From: Paenibacillus cremeus
GTDB taxonomy: Bacteria > Bacillota > Bacilli > Paenibacillales > NBRC-103111
Reading direction: 5' to 3'
DNA: 56,233 nucleotides
NCBI RefSeq assembly: GCF_007786445.1
Contig: NZ_VNJI01000051.1
Coordinates: forward strand, 1 to 56,233
Made by a program: the position numbers and the translations under genes. The notes beneath the pieces are model-generated. The model searched no databases and was not told where the DNA came from. It worked only from the letters and a program-made list of their open reading frames with translations. The first letter of the stretch is position 1. Each line of letters opens with the position of its first letter. Below, piece after piece: positions 1-10,695 of this stretch.

Positions 1-97
1 ATGTAAGACCCCTTGTAGACGACGAGGTAGATAGGTTCGGGGTGGAAGCGCGGCAACGTGTGGAGCTGACGAATACTAATCGGTCGAGGGCTTATCC
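1..97 (+). rRNA. 23S ribosomal RNA, 3' end (partial)
   Basis: The first bases match the conserved 3' terminus of bacterial 23S rRNA, including the block that ends in 'ctaatcggtcgagggcttatcc'. The 5' part lies outside the window, so only about 97 bases of domain VI are present. The end is placed after 'cttatcc' by analogy with Bacillus 23S and may be off by a few bases. A 95-base spacer without a tRNA separates it from the 5S gene. Open frames crossing this stretch are not genes. Confidence 0.93.
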
Positions 98-192
98 AAA
101 AGATTCAGTGAGCTTTGTTTCGAATCCAGTTTTCAGGGTGCAAGCCACCTTGAACAATCAATGGATGTTTCTTGGCAGAAACGTCATAATCC

Positions 193-310
193 GTTTGGTG
201 ATGATGGCGGAAGGGAACCACGCGTACCCATCCCGAACACGACCGTTAAGCCTTCCAGCGTCGATGGTACTTGGACCGCAGGGTCCTGGGAGAGTAGAAC
301 GTCGCCAAGC
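193..310 (+). rRNA. rrf: 5S ribosomal RNA
   Basis: A complete 5S gene of about 117 bases. The 5' strand starting 'gtttggtgatgatggcg' pairs with the 3' strand ending 'cgtcgccaagc' to form helix I, and the conserved loop 'cccgaacacg...gttaagc' and 'gagagtag' blocks are present. The sequence is close to the 5S RNA of Paenibacillus. It is the last gene of the rrn operon and is followed at once by an intrinsic terminator. Ends are accurate to one or two bases. Confidence 0.95.
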
Positions 311-316
311 AAATTG

Positions 317-358
317 AAAGAGCCTCATTGGACAATATCCAATGGGGCTCTTTTTTTG
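317..358 (+). terminator. rrn operon terminator
   Basis: A GC-rich inverted repeat (AAGAGCCTCATTGGA / TCCAATGGGGCTCTT, one G-U pair) is followed by a run of T. It starts seven bases after the 5S gene and ends the rRNA transcript. Confidence 0.93.
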
Positions 359-418
359 CTTTTCAAAAAGAATAAATCAGAAGCTATTTACCGAACACTA
401 TAACATGGTGGTCTGGAG

Positions 419-446
419 TTGCAATCTTAAGTAAATCTGGTATAAT
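419..446 (+). promoter_or_regulatory. ctsR operon promoter (sigma-A, extended -10)
   Basis: TTGCAA (419-424) and TATAAT (441-446) are separated by 16 bases, and TG at 438-439 gives an extended -10 (TGgTATAAT). The CtsR operator begins nine bases downstream, across the expected start of transcription, which is the arrangement expected for repression by the product of the first gene. Confidence 0.8.
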
Positions 447-454
447 GTTATTAA

Positions 455-477
455 AGTCAAAGAAAGTCAAAGTCAAT
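455..477 (+). promoter_or_regulatory. CtsR operator
   Basis: AGTCAAA (455-461), GAA, AGTCAAA (465-471) is an exact match to the known CtsR direct-repeat operator (heptad RGTCAAA, three-base spacer NAN, heptad). A third, imperfect heptad AGTCAAT overlaps at 471-477. Its position just downstream of the -10 box indicates autorepression of ctsR-mcsA-mcsB-clpC at normal temperature. Confidence 0.93.
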
Positions 478-502
478 TTACTTCTTTCTGGAGGTTGAAT
501 TG

Positions 503-967
503 ATGCGCAATGTTTCAGAAGTGATTGAGCAGTATCTGAAGCAGGTTCTGCAGCAGAGCCCTGAGGGCATAATAGAAATTCAGCGTAACGAGCTGGCTGA
601 TCAGTTCAATTGCGTGCCATCGCAAATCAACTACGTCATCAGTACTCGCTTTACCCTTGAGAAGGGGTACATTGTCGAGAGTAAGCGCGGCGGCGGGGGG
701 TACATTCGTATCCAGAAGATCGAGTTGAATTCGCATGGAGCGGTGTTGGACCACATTTTTCAAACGATCAGCACCTTCATGGACCAAACGGCTTCGGAAG
801 GCTTAATTTATCAGCTCAGAGAGGGCGGGTTTATCACGACTCGAGAAGCGTCCTTGATGAAGGCTGCGGTGGATCGGGAAGTGCTGGTGCTCAAGCTCCC
901 TTTGAGGGACGAAATTCGGGCTAAGCTTCTAAAAGCGATGCTAATCTCCTTATTAAGCAGCAAATGA
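503..967 (+). CDS. ctsR: Class III heat-shock repressor CtsR
   Basis: A 154-residue transcriptional repressor of clp and protein-quality-control genes. The N-terminal winged helix-turn-helix lies at about residues 20-70; the glycine-rich wing RGGGGYIRI (62-70), which reads the operator and acts as the thermosensor, is intact and includes Arg62, an arginine known in the family as a McsB phosphorylation target. The C-terminal half is the dimerisation domain. ATG at 503 has GGAGG eight bases upstream; a TTG one codon earlier is possible. It is the first gene of a four-gene operon whose products (McsA, McsB, ClpC) control CtsR activity and degradation. Normal family length, no defects seen. Confidence 0.96.
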   Translation: MRNVSEVIEQYLKQVLQQSPEGIIEIQRNELADQFNCVPSQINYVISTRFTLEKGYIVESKRGGGGYIRIQKIELNSHGAVLDHIFQTISTFMDQTASEGLIYQLREGGFITTREASLMKAAVDREVLVLKLPLRDEIRAKLLKAMLISLLSSK

Positions 968-1018
968 TTAGGTGGTTACAACCGACATCAGGATCGGTTG
1001 CAACAAGGAGGGAACCAG

Positions 1019-1540
1019 ATGATCTGTCAGGAATGCGGTAAGAAGCAGGCAACGCTTCATTTTACCAAAATACTTAATGGAGAAAAGACGGAATTCCACA
1101 TCTGTGAGTCATGCGCAAGGGAGAAGGGAGAGTTGATTCCTGGGACGCCGAATGGCTTTTCGATTCACAACCTGCTCAGCGGGTTATTGGACTTTGAACC
1201 TTCCTCCGCTCAAAGCACGCTGGCAAACAAAGTCCAACCGAGTCGTTGTGAGCATTGCGGATTGACTTATTCTCAATTCAGCAAGGTAGGCCGATTTGGG
1301 TGCAGTGAGTGTTATAAGCACTTTGGCGAGAAATTAGACCCTCTGTTCAAACGAGTGCATGGAAGCACGGTGCATACCGGCAAGGTGCCGAAGCGATCAG
1401 GCGGGTTGATTCAATATAAGCGTGAAATCGATCAAATGAAAAAAGATCTGCTGGTGCGCATTGAGAACGAGGAATTCGAGCAAGCGGCTCAGCTTCGGGA
1501 CCAAATTCGAGAATTGGAGAAAAAGGTGGCCGAGGGCTAG
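1019..1540 (+). CDS. mcsA: McsA, zinc-binding activator of arginine kinase McsB
   Basis: A 173-residue cytoplasmic protein. Four CxxC-type pairs are visible: C3/C6, C29/C32, C77/C80 and C95/C98, matching the zinc-finger pattern of McsA. Residues about 136-170 form a UVR motif (charged coiled-coil hairpin), also found in ClpC and UvrB. In Bacillus, McsA stimulates McsB autophosphorylation and CtsR inactivation under heat or thiol/heavy-metal stress. The ATG at 1019 follows AAGGAGGG with good spacing. It lies between ctsR and mcsB and is co-transcribed from the CtsR-controlled promoter. Confidence 0.95.
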   Translation: MICQECGKKQATLHFTKILNGEKTEFHICESCAREKGELIPGTPNGFSIHNLLSGLLDFEPSSAQSTLANKVQPSRCEHCGLTYSQFSKVGRFGCSECYKHFGEKLDPLFKRVHGSTVHTGKVPKRSGGLIQYKREIDQMKKDLLVRIENEEFEQAAQLRDQIRELEKKVAEG

Positions 1541-1572
1541 TCTAGTTGACTTGGCGGTTAGGAGGAATGCTT

Positions 1573-2643
1573 ATGACGGAAGTCAGCCGTTTTACGCAGC
1601 ATGCGCTTAGCGATTGGATGAAGGGAGATGGCCCGGATTCGGATATCGTGATCAGCAGCAGAATCCGGATAGCCCGCAACCTTAGGGCGTACCCATTCCC
1701 AATGCTGGCCACAAACCAGCAATCCAAAGAAGTGCTTGATCAAGTGGCAGGGCTGCTTGACAATGATGAATTTCAAACGATTAGCCGGTTTACGCTGCTG
1801 CCTCTTTCTGATTTAAATGAGCTTGAGAAGCGCGTATTAGTGGAGAAGCACCTGATCAGTCCGGCACTAGCAAATGAGTCCCGTAATGGGGCTGTCATTT
1901 TAAATGAAAATGAATCCATCAGCATCATGGTGAATGAAGAGGACCATCTCCGAATACAATGCTTGTGCCCCGGATTTCAGATTAGGGAGGCCTGGGGGCT
2001 AGCAAATCAGATCGATGATGTGTTTGAGGTCCAACTGAATTATGCTTTTGATGAAAAACGAGGCTACCAAACCAGCTGTCCTACAAATGTAGGTACAGGT
2101 ATACGGGCTTCGGTCATGATCCATTTACCGGCATTGGTTCTTACGCAGCAGATCAATCGGATTTTGTCTGCGGTCACACAAGTTGGGCTGGCTGTCCGCG
2201 GTCTATACGGTGAAGGAAGCGAAGCGCTGGGTAATTTGTTTCAAATTTCGAACCAAATTACGCTGGGGCAGTCGGAAGATGAGATTATTGATAATTTGTA
2301 CAGTGTCGTAAGACAAATCATTGAGCATGAACGCGCAGCGCGGCAGAAGCTGGTGTTTGAGACGAAACCGAAAATTTTGGACCGGGTCAGCCGATCCTAT
2401 GGGATCCTCTCATATGCTGCTATCATGGACTCCAAGGAAGCGGCACAGCGACTATCCGATGTTCGGCTGGGGATCGACCTAGGCTTTATCAAGAATGTTT
2501 CCTCCCATGTGCTTAACGAACTATTAGTAATGACACAGCCGGGTTTTTTGCAGCAGTCGGCAGGAGAAAAGCTAACGGCTGAAGAAAGAGACATTAGGAG
2601 GGCTCAGCTGATTCGGGGGAAAATATCCGCCGCGGCTGAATAG
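1573..2643 (+). CDS. mcsB: Protein arginine kinase McsB
   Basis: A 356-residue phosphagen-kinase-fold enzyme that phosphorylates arginine residues on CtsR and on aggregated proteins, marking them for ClpCP. The guanidino-kinase signatures are visible: SSRIRIARNL (28-37) for ATP binding, NEEDHLRI (121-128), and the catalytic-cysteine region TSCPTNVGTGIRAS with Cys169. Unlike creatine kinase it lacks the N-terminal guanidino-substrate domain, as expected for McsB. ATG 1573 is preferred because GGAGG ends seven bases before it; the in-frame ATG at 1567 is only one base from the Shine-Dalgarno. Third gene of the ctsR operon. Confidence 0.95.
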   Translation: MTEVSRFTQHALSDWMKGDGPDSDIVISSRIRIARNLRAYPFPMLATNQQSKEVLDQVAGLLDNDEFQTISRFTLLPLSDLNELEKRVLVEKHLISPALANESRNGAVILNENESISIMVNEEDHLRIQCLCPGFQIREAWGLANQIDDVFEVQLNYAFDEKRGYQTSCPTNVGTGIRASVMIHLPALVLTQQINRILSAVTQVGLAVRGLYGEGSEALGNLFQISNQITLGQSEDEIIDNLYSVVRQIIEHERAARQKLVFETKPKILDRVSRSYGILSYAAIMDSKEAAQRLSDVRLGIDLGFIKNVSSHVLNELLVMTQPGFLQQSAGEKLTAEERDIRRAQLIRGKISAAAE

Positions 2644-2707
2644 GCCTCTACACCTTAGACTATTGCACTGTAATTTTTTTGGTAGAACAATTTTGGAGGT
2701 GTTACTC

Positions 2708-5152
<2,445 letters not shown>

Positions 5153-5166
5153 TTGAAGTAATAAAT

Positions 5167-5209
5167 AAATCCAGTCCTACCGATGATAAATGGGGGGCTG
5201 GATTTTTTT
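5167..5209 (+). terminator. Terminator after clpC
   Basis: AAATCCAGTCC pairs with GGGGCTGGATTT and is followed by a T-tract. It closes the ctsR-clpC operon 15 bases after the stop codon. Confidence 0.85.
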
Positions 5210-5236
5210 GTGGTGAACCGATCAAGGAGGGCTTTC

Positions 5237-5326
5237 ATGACTGCGGTAAAAATGGTAAACTTTGAAATGGTGGAATTTGGAGATTGCGGGTGGAAATTCA
5301 GTACGTTAGGGGAACAGCATGGCTAA
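5237..5326 (+). CDS. Putative 29-residue small protein or leader peptide overlapping radA
   Basis: A short frame, ATG 5237 to TAA 5324-5326, encoding 29 residues beginning MTAVKMVNFEMVEF and ending STLGEQHG. Its Shine-Dalgarno AAGGAGG (5224-5230) with six-base spacing is perfect and better than that of radA. It overlaps the radA start by eight bases in another frame, so translation of radA could be coupled to it. No domain, membrane segment or signal peptide is visible and I do not recognise the sequence. It may be a leader peptide, a small protein, or a chance frame. Confidence 0.5.
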   Translation: MTAVKMVNFEMVEFGDCGWKFSTLGEQHG

Positions 5327-6686
5327 AACGAAAACGAAATTTTTTTGCCAGCAATGCGGCTATGAGTCCTTGAAGTGGTTGGGCAAATGCCCAGGCTGTC
5401 ATGCATGGAATACATTTGTTGAAGAAGTGGAAACGGTCAGTAAAAGTCAAGGTTTGCATACTTCTTTTTCAAAAAAGAAAGAAAAGCCGATATCCATCAT
5501 AAACATAGATAGCAGTGAAGAGCAGCGCATCGTGACCGATAATAAGGAGCTGAATCGTGTCTTAGGCGGTGGGATCGTTCCAGGCTCGCTGATCCTGGTC
5601 GGGGGCGATCCGGGAATCGGGAAATCAACGCTGCTGCTGCAAACCTCTCATGCGCTGACACAGCAGCAATTGAAGGTGCTGTATATATCAGGAGAAGAAT
5701 CGGTCAAACAAACGAAGCTGCGGGCAGATCGCCTTCAAGTCACTTCGCCGCTGCTGTTTGTGCTCTGCGAAACGAATGTGGAGCATATCGAAGCCGCGAT
5801 TGATGAGATTGAACCGGATTTCGTCGTGATCGACTCCATTCAGACGGTATTTCACCCTGCGGTAACCTCGGCGCCTGGCAGCGTCTCGCAGGTGCGGGAG
5901 TGCACGGGCCATTTTATGCGCATCGCCAAAATCAAAGGAATTGCAACCGTAGTAGTTGGTCATGTTACTAAGGAAGGGGCCATTGCAGGACCCCGCATGC
6001 TGGAACATATGGTCGACTGCGTGCTGTATTTTGAGGGAGAGCGTCATCATTCCTATCGCTTACTGCGTGCGGTGAAGAATCGCTTCGGATCTACGAATGA
6101 GATCGGAATCTTCGAGATGCAGGAAGTCGGATTGGTGGAAGTAAGCAATCCATCGGAATTATTTTTGTCCGAACGGCCGCTGGGAGTTTCGGGATCGACG
6201 GTTGTGGCCAGTATGGAAGGTACCAGACCGGTGCTCGTTGAACTGCAAGCGCTTGTTTCGTCCACCAATTTTCCTTCGCCTAGACGGATGGCGACCGGCT
6301 TTGATCATAACCGTCTGTCTCTGATCATTGCGGTGCTGGAGAAGCGGATGGGCATGTTTTTGCAAAATCAGGATGCCTATTTGAACATCGCCGGTGGTGT
6401 GAAGCTAGATGAACCTGCGGTTGACTTGGCCGTGGCGGTTAGTATCGCTTCGAGCTTCCGGGAGCAGCCGACCCAGCCTTATGATGTCGTGTTCGGCGAG
6501 GTGGGGCTTACCGGCGAGGTGCGCGGCGTTTCCCGCGTCGATCAGCGCGTACGTGAGGCACAGAAGCTGGGCTTCAAGCGAGTCATTCTTCCGGAGAAGA
6601 GCCTCAAGGGCTGGACACCGCCGAAAGGCATAGAAATCATCGGCGTAGAGACTGTGTCGGAAGCCTTGAAAGCGGCATTACTGTAA
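5319..6686 (+). CDS. radA: DNA repair protein RadA
   Basis: A 455-residue RecA-like ATPase that acts as a branch-migration helicase in recombinational repair. Residues 10-27 form a C4 zinc finger (C10, C13, C24, C27); Walker A is GGDPGIGKST (95-104); the RadA-specific KNRFG motif is at 253-257; the C-terminal third is a Lon-protease-like domain without protease function. ATG 5319 has an AGGGGA Shine-Dalgarno and overlaps a small upstream frame. It is followed by disA after 36 bases, the standard Bacillota pairing of RadA with the DNA-integrity scanner. Confidence 0.96.
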   Translation: MAKTKTKFFCQQCGYESLKWLGKCPGCHAWNTFVEEVETVSKSQGLHTSFSKKKEKPISIINIDSSEEQRIVTDNKELNRVLGGGIVPGSLILVGGDPGIGKSTLLLQTSHALTQQQLKVLYISGEESVKQTKLRADRLQVTSPLLFVLCETNVEHIEAAIDEIEPDFVVIDSIQTVFHPAVTSAPGSVSQVRECTGHFMRIAKIKGIATVVVGHVTKEGAIAGPRMLEHMVDCVLYFEGERHHSYRLLRAVKNRFGSTNEIGIFEMQEVGLVEVSNPSELFLSERPLGVSGSTVVASMEGTRPVLVELQALVSSTNFPSPRRMATGFDHNRLSLIIAVLEKRMGMFLQNQDAYLNIAGGVKLDEPAVDLAVAVSIASSFREQPTQPYDVVFGEVGLTGEVRGVSRVDQRVREAQKLGFKRVILPEKSLKGWTPPKGIEIIGVETVSEALKAALL

Positions 6687-6722
6687 TTTTGTTTAGATAT
6701 TGGAGCGGAGTGTGGGGACATC

Positions 6723-7802
6723 GTGAGTAAGGAAGAAGCCAAGAGAGATCAGGTGAGCCAGCTGCTGCAGCTCGTCGCCCCAGGGACCCCTTTTCGCGAG
6801 GGGTTGGAAAATGTATTGCGGGCGAAAACCGGAGGCTTGATCGTCGTCGGATATAGTCCTGAGGTGATGGAGATTGTAGATGGAGGGTTCTCCATTAATT
6901 GCGATTTTTCCCCCAATTACCTGTATGAGCTCGCAAAGATGGACGGCGCCATTATTTTGAGCGAGGATTTGAAACGGATTCTGTACGCCAACACTCAGCT
7001 GATTCCGGATTCTTCCATCTCCTCATCAGAGACGGGGATTCGTCATCGGACAGCCGAACGGGTGGCCAAACAGACTAACAAGCTGGTCGTTTCCATCTCA
7101 CAGCGTAGAAATATCATTACCCTTTATCAGGGGAATCTGCGGTATGCACTCAAGGATATTGGGGTTATTTTGACCAAAGCGAATCAAGCCATTCAAACGT
7201 TGGATCGGTACAAGACGGTGCTCGATCAGGATCTGACGAATCTCGGTGCGTCTGAATTTGAAGAGCTGGTTATGCTCCACGATGTGACCGAGGTCGTTCA
7301 ACGCGTCGAGATGGTGCTGCGCATTAAAGCGGAAATTAAGCGCTACATTAACGAACTGGGCAACGAAGGTCGGTTGATCAGCATGCAGCTGCAAGAGTTG
7401 GTAGGAAATATGGAATTTGAAGCCTATTTGCTGGTGAAGGATTATGTGAAGGACCCCAGCGAGGAAAAGGTGAAAGAAGCACTCAATGCATTCCGGCGGC
7501 TGGCGTCCGACGACTTGCTGGACCACTCCCATATTGCCCGCGTGCTCGGCTACCCTCATGCCAACAACAGCGCCGAAGAAACGGTATCGCCGCGCGGCTA
7601 TCGGGTGCTGCATAAGATTCCGCGACTTCCAACCGTCATCATCCATAATCTAGTGGAGCGATTTGCGTATCTTCCGCACCTGATGATGGCTACAATAGAA
7701 GAGCTCGATGAAGTTGATGGAATTGGCGAGGTGCGGGCTAGAACTATTAAGGAAGGATTAAAACGTATCCAAGATCAGGTACTCATTGACAGACATATCT
7801 AA
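6723..7802 (+). CDS. disA: DNA integrity scanning diadenylate cyclase DisA
   Basis: A 359-residue enzyme that makes cyclic di-AMP from two ATP while scanning DNA, stopping synthesis at branched intermediates. The N-terminal DAC domain shows the catalytic DGA (74-76) and RHRTAER (107-113) motifs. A helical linker follows, then a C-terminal RuvA-like helix-hairpin-helix DNA-binding domain (the VDGIGEVRA segment near the end). The GTG start at 6723 follows a GGGGA Shine-Dalgarno. It sits directly after radA, whose product modulates DisA activity in Bacillus, so co-expression is expected. Confidence 0.96.
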   Translation: MSKEEAKRDQVSQLLQLVAPGTPFREGLENVLRAKTGGLIVVGYSPEVMEIVDGGFSINCDFSPNYLYELAKMDGAIILSEDLKRILYANTQLIPDSSISSSETGIRHRTAERVAKQTNKLVVSISQRRNIITLYQGNLRYALKDIGVILTKANQAIQTLDRYKTVLDQDLTNLGASEFEELVMLHDVTEVVQRVEMVLRIKAEIKRYINELGNEGRLISMQLQELVGNMEFEAYLLVKDYVKDPSEEKVKEALNAFRRLASDDLLDHSHIARVLGYPHANNSAEETVSPRGYRVLHKIPRLPTVIIHNLVERFAYLPHLMMATIEELDEVDGIGEVRARTIKEGLKRIQDQVLIDRHI

Positions 7803-7861
7803 CTTGCATACAATCAGAAGGTAGCCTAAATGAGAGCATCTGAAGCGGGGCGAACCTGTGG

Positions 7862-7890
7862 TTCTAACTAAAACTTTCCGGTGCTATAAT
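7862..7890 (+). promoter_or_regulatory. Probable pssA promoter with extended -10
   Basis: TGC followed by TATAAT (7885-7890) is a consensus extended -10. The -35 hexamer at the right distance (TTCTAA, 7862-7867, 17-base spacer) is weak. It lies in the 130-base gap between disA and pssA. Confidence 0.6.
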
Positions 7891-7932
7891 AATATAGATT
7901 AGGGTACAGTAAAACCAGAGGTGGACTATACA

Positions 7933-8661
7933 ATGATAACGAAATCCCTCCCGAACGTATTTACCGTGGGGAATCTGTTTTTGGGCATTATCTCCATAAT
8001 ATTGGTATTTAACAATAAACCGGAGCTGGCGGCCATCATGGTCATTGTGGCCATGCTGATGGACGGACTAGATGGGCGTGTAGCCCGTGCGCTGAATGCA
8101 CAGAGCGAATTCGGCAAAGAGCTGGACTCGTTGTCCGATGTGATCTCCTTCGGCGTCGCCCCAGCGTTCATTATGTACGTAGTTGCTTTCACAGAGCTCA
8201 ATGCAGCGGCTGCGTGGATTGCAACAGCAGTATTCCCGATTTGCGGAGCGCTTCGATTGGCACGGTTTAACGTAGTCGCAGGGACACCGGGCTATTTCAT
8301 CGGCTTGCCGATTCCAGCTGCAGGCGGTGTGCTTTGTACGCTGGCATTGTTCCACAATGAGTTGAATACCATCGTATTGCTGTTGTCGACGCTGCTGCTC
8401 TCGTACTTGATGGTCAGTACCGTCAAATATCCAAACTTTAAGAAAGTCGGTATTCCAAAAGCTGCGATCTGGGTAACTCCGATTGTCGTGGCAGCGGCGG
8501 TGCTTCTCGCCATTCTATATCCAGGCATGCTGTCCAAACTGATCTTTGTACCGCTGGTCATTTATGCGCTGTGGGGCTTAAAAAAAAACGTTGATCGGCT
8601 CTTCTTCCGAAGAAGAAAAAAGAAGTCCGTAGACGACGAATCGAAAACCACGACGTTCTAA
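7933..8661 (+). CDS. pssA: CDP-diacylglycerol--serine O-phosphatidyltransferase
   Basis: A 242-residue multi-spanning membrane enzyme that makes phosphatidylserine, the precursor of phosphatidylethanolamine, from CDP-diacylglycerol and serine. The CDP-alcohol phosphatidyltransferase signature D-G-x2-A-R-x8-G-x3-D-x3-D is exact: D47, G48, A51, R52, G61, D65, D69. About seven hydrophobic helices follow, and the C-terminus is a short basic then acidic tail. ATG 7933 has AGAGGTGG eight bases upstream; a GTG at 7921 overlaps that Shine-Dalgarno and is unlikely. It has its own promoter and terminator. In B. subtilis pssA lies elsewhere, next to psd; no psd is seen here. Confidence 0.92.
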   Translation: MITKSLPNVFTVGNLFLGIISIILVFNNKPELAAIMVIVAMLMDGLDGRVARALNAQSEFGKELDSLSDVISFGVAPAFIMYVVAFTELNAAAAWIATAVFPICGALRLARFNVVAGTPGYFIGLPIPAAGGVLCTLALFHNELNTIVLLLSTLLLSYLMVSTVKYPNFKKVGIPKAAIWVTPIVVAAAVLLAILYPGMLSKLIFVPLVIYALWGLKKNVDRLFFRRRKKKSVDDESKTTTF

Positions 8662-8685
8662 CAAAACGAATAGACGATGAAAATG

Positions 8686-8727
8686 AAAAGCATTTATTTT
8701 CCTTCGGGGAAGTAAGTGCTTTTTTGT
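8686..8727 (+). terminator. Terminator after pssA
   Basis: A long stem (AAAAGCATTTATTTTCC / GGGAAGTAAGTGCTTTT, several G-U pairs) capped by a stable TTCG tetraloop and followed by T residues. Confidence 0.85.
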
Positions 8728-8814
8728 ATTTTCTTATGGGGCGGAGGATTAGGCAGGAAACTTTTGGTTCATAATTGTAACGAGGAGTATTTTTTATTGA
8801 TGGAGGTGAAGTCT

Positions 8815-9912
8815 ATGATGAAAAGATGGTTCCAGCTTCTGTTCGCAGTTATTGGCGGTGTGTTAGGGGTACAGTGGAGTGATACAATTGGTCGGCCATT
8901 TTTTAACGTCATAGAACCGGTCTTTGGATGGGGTGAGATTAAAGGGCAGGAAGTATGGATGTTTGGGCTCGGCGCCCTACTGTTTTATTCCTTCAGCTCG
9001 CTCACGTTGGAGTACCTGCTGAGCATCATGCACAAAGGGGAAGAACGGGTAGGCACCGTACCGGCGGCGGACTTATTTGCAGGCTCGTTGGGGATGGTTA
9101 TGGGACTGCTTGCAGCTTCCATGCTGCTAGGGCCGTTCGAGAAAGCGGGGATGGCGAATCCCTTCCTGTATGCGGTGGGTGTCGTGCTGCTAGCCTGGGC
9201 CGGCTACCGATTGGGAGTCGTGAAGAAGGAGGAGATCTTCTCCATTCTGGAAAAACGTCAATCCGGCCGTGACCGCGGAGGACAGGGAGAAGGGAAGCGG
9301 TATGAGGAGCACAAAATTCTCGACACGAGCGTCATCATTGACGGGCGGATCGCTGATATTTGCAAGACCGGATTTATTGAAGGGACCTTGGTCATTCCTG
9401 AATTTGTCCTCGAGGAGCTGCAGCATATTGCAGACTCGTCGGATTTGCTGAAACGGAATCGCGGACGCCGTGGACTTGACATTTTGAACAAAATTCAGAA
9501 AGAGCTGGATGTGAAGGTGCTGATCTACGAAGGGGATTTCGATGAAATTTCGGAAGTGGACAGCAAGTTGGTTCGCCTGGCGAAAGTGCTGCAGGGGAAA
9601 GTGATTACCAACGATTTTAACCTGAACAAGGTGTGTGAGCTGCAAGGCGTCTCCGTGCTCAATATTAATGACCTAGCCAACGCGGTGAAACCGGTGGTGC
9701 TGCCGGGCGAGGAAATTTTGGTGCAGGTGATCAAGGATGGCAAGGAGCACGGGCAAGGCGTGGCTTATCTCGATGACGGTACGATGATCGTCGTGGAAGG
9801 TGGACGCGATTTTATCGGAACGACGCTGGATGTACTCGTAACAAGCGTGCTGCAGACGTCAGCAGGCCGAATGATTTTTGCCAAGCCCAAGCTATTGGAA
9901 AAAGCGCTCTAA
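8815..9912 (+). CDS. yacL: PIN/TRAM domain membrane protein (YacL family)
   Basis: A 365-residue protein. Residues 1-135 hold about four hydrophobic segments (near 7-19, 50-62, 86-105 and 118-134). A PIN nuclease-fold domain follows from about residue 166, starting HKILDTSVIIDGRIAD with acidic Asp170 and Asp176, and a C-terminal TRAM RNA-binding domain covers about 300-365. The family is predicted to be a membrane-bound ribonuclease; its substrate is unknown. ATG 8815 (with a second ATG at 8818) follows GGAGGTGA. It begins the yacL-ispD-ispF-gltX cluster found in most Bacillota. Confidence 0.9.
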   Translation: MMKRWFQLLFAVIGGVLGVQWSDTIGRPFFNVIEPVFGWGEIKGQEVWMFGLGALLFYSFSSLTLEYLLSIMHKGEERVGTVPAADLFAGSLGMVMGLLAASMLLGPFEKAGMANPFLYAVGVVLLAWAGYRLGVVKKEEIFSILEKRQSGRDRGGQGEGKRYEEHKILDTSVIIDGRIADICKTGFIEGTLVIPEFVLEELQHIADSSDLLKRNRGRRGLDILNKIQKELDVKVLIYEGDFDEISEVDSKLVRLAKVLQGKVITNDFNLNKVCELQGVSVLNINDLANAVKPVVLPGEEILVQVIKDGKEHGQGVAYLDDGTMIVVEGGRDFIGTTLDVLVTSVLQTSAGRMIFAKPKLLEKAL

Positions 9913-9987
9913 CACGGTATGATAGAAGCTGCAGCTGTTATCCGCCCAAGGATCAGTTGTCATAGAGTGTTGTGGCAGGTGAACAAA

Positions 9988-10695
9988 GTGACGGACAAGC
10001 TGGGGATCGTAATTGTTGCCGCGGGCAAGGGCTCACGGATGAAGACCCAAGAAAGCAAGCAGTACTTGATGATCGACGAGAAGCCTATTTTGGTACATAC
10101 TTTGGCATTGTTTGACCGCATGGAGGTCGTCGATACGATCGTGCTGGTTACAGGGAGCGCTGATGTAGATCGGTGCCAGCAGTATGTCGAGCAATACGGG
10201 CTGCGCAAAGTGCAGCACGTTGTAACCGGTGGTTCGGAACGTCAGGATTCGGTCTATCAGGGACTTGCTACGCTGCAAGGAAAGGTCGACTGGGTCATGG
10301 TGCATGATGGCGTTCGGCCGTTTGCAGCAGAGGCGCATATCCTCGCATGCTTAGACAAGGCCAAAGAAACAGATGCAGCAGTGCTTGCTGTGCCTGTCAA
10401 GGATACGATTAAGGTCGTCGATAGCGACGGGCTTATTCAAGCTACACCAGATCGACGCAGCTTGTGGGCGATTCAGACCCCGCAGGCTTTTCGTCTTTCT
10501 ATGCTGCTGCAGGCGTATGAGTCGGCTCGGCAGGATGGCTTCCTGGGCACCGACGATGCGATGCTGGTGGAGCGGCTGGGGATCAAGGTAGCTGTCGTAG
10601 AGGCAGATTACTACAATATCAAAATCACGACGCCGGAGGATTTGCCTTGGGCTGAGTGGATCATACGCAATGCTAGAGGAGAGAAGAACACATGA
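9988..10695 (+). CDS. ispD: 2-C-methyl-D-erythritol 4-phosphate cytidylyltransferase
   Basis: A 235-residue cytosolic enzyme of the MEP isoprenoid pathway: it joins MEP and CTP to give CDP-methylerythritol. The nucleotidyltransferase glycine-rich loop is AAGKGSRM (11-18). The VHDGVRPF motif in the middle and the C-terminal 'NIKITTPEDL' block are typical of IspD. I chose GTG 9988 because AGGTGA ends five bases upstream and it gives the usual family length; GTG 9979 is also possible. The stop overlaps the ispF start (ATGA), so the two consecutive-function genes are translationally coupled. Confidence 0.94.
   Translation: MTDKLGIVIVAAGKGSRMKTQESKQYLMIDEKPILVHTLALFDRMEVVDTIVLVTGSADVDRCQQYVEQYGLRKVQHVVTGGSERQDSVYQGLATLQGKVDWVMVHDGVRPFAAEAHILACLDKAKETDAAVLAVPVKDTIKVVDSDGLIQATPDRRSLWAIQTPQAFRLSMLLQAYESARQDGFLGTDDAMLVERLGIKVAVVEADYYNIKITTPEDLPWAEWIIRNARGEKNT

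Noticed and set aside
98..192. Possible tRNA in the 23S-5S spacer
   Set aside because: No cloverleaf, TPsiC arm or CCA-proximal pattern is present in the 95 bases.
42..403. Open frames across the 23S tail and 5S gene
   Set aside because: They overlap rRNA genes and the rrn terminator and have no ribosome binding sites.
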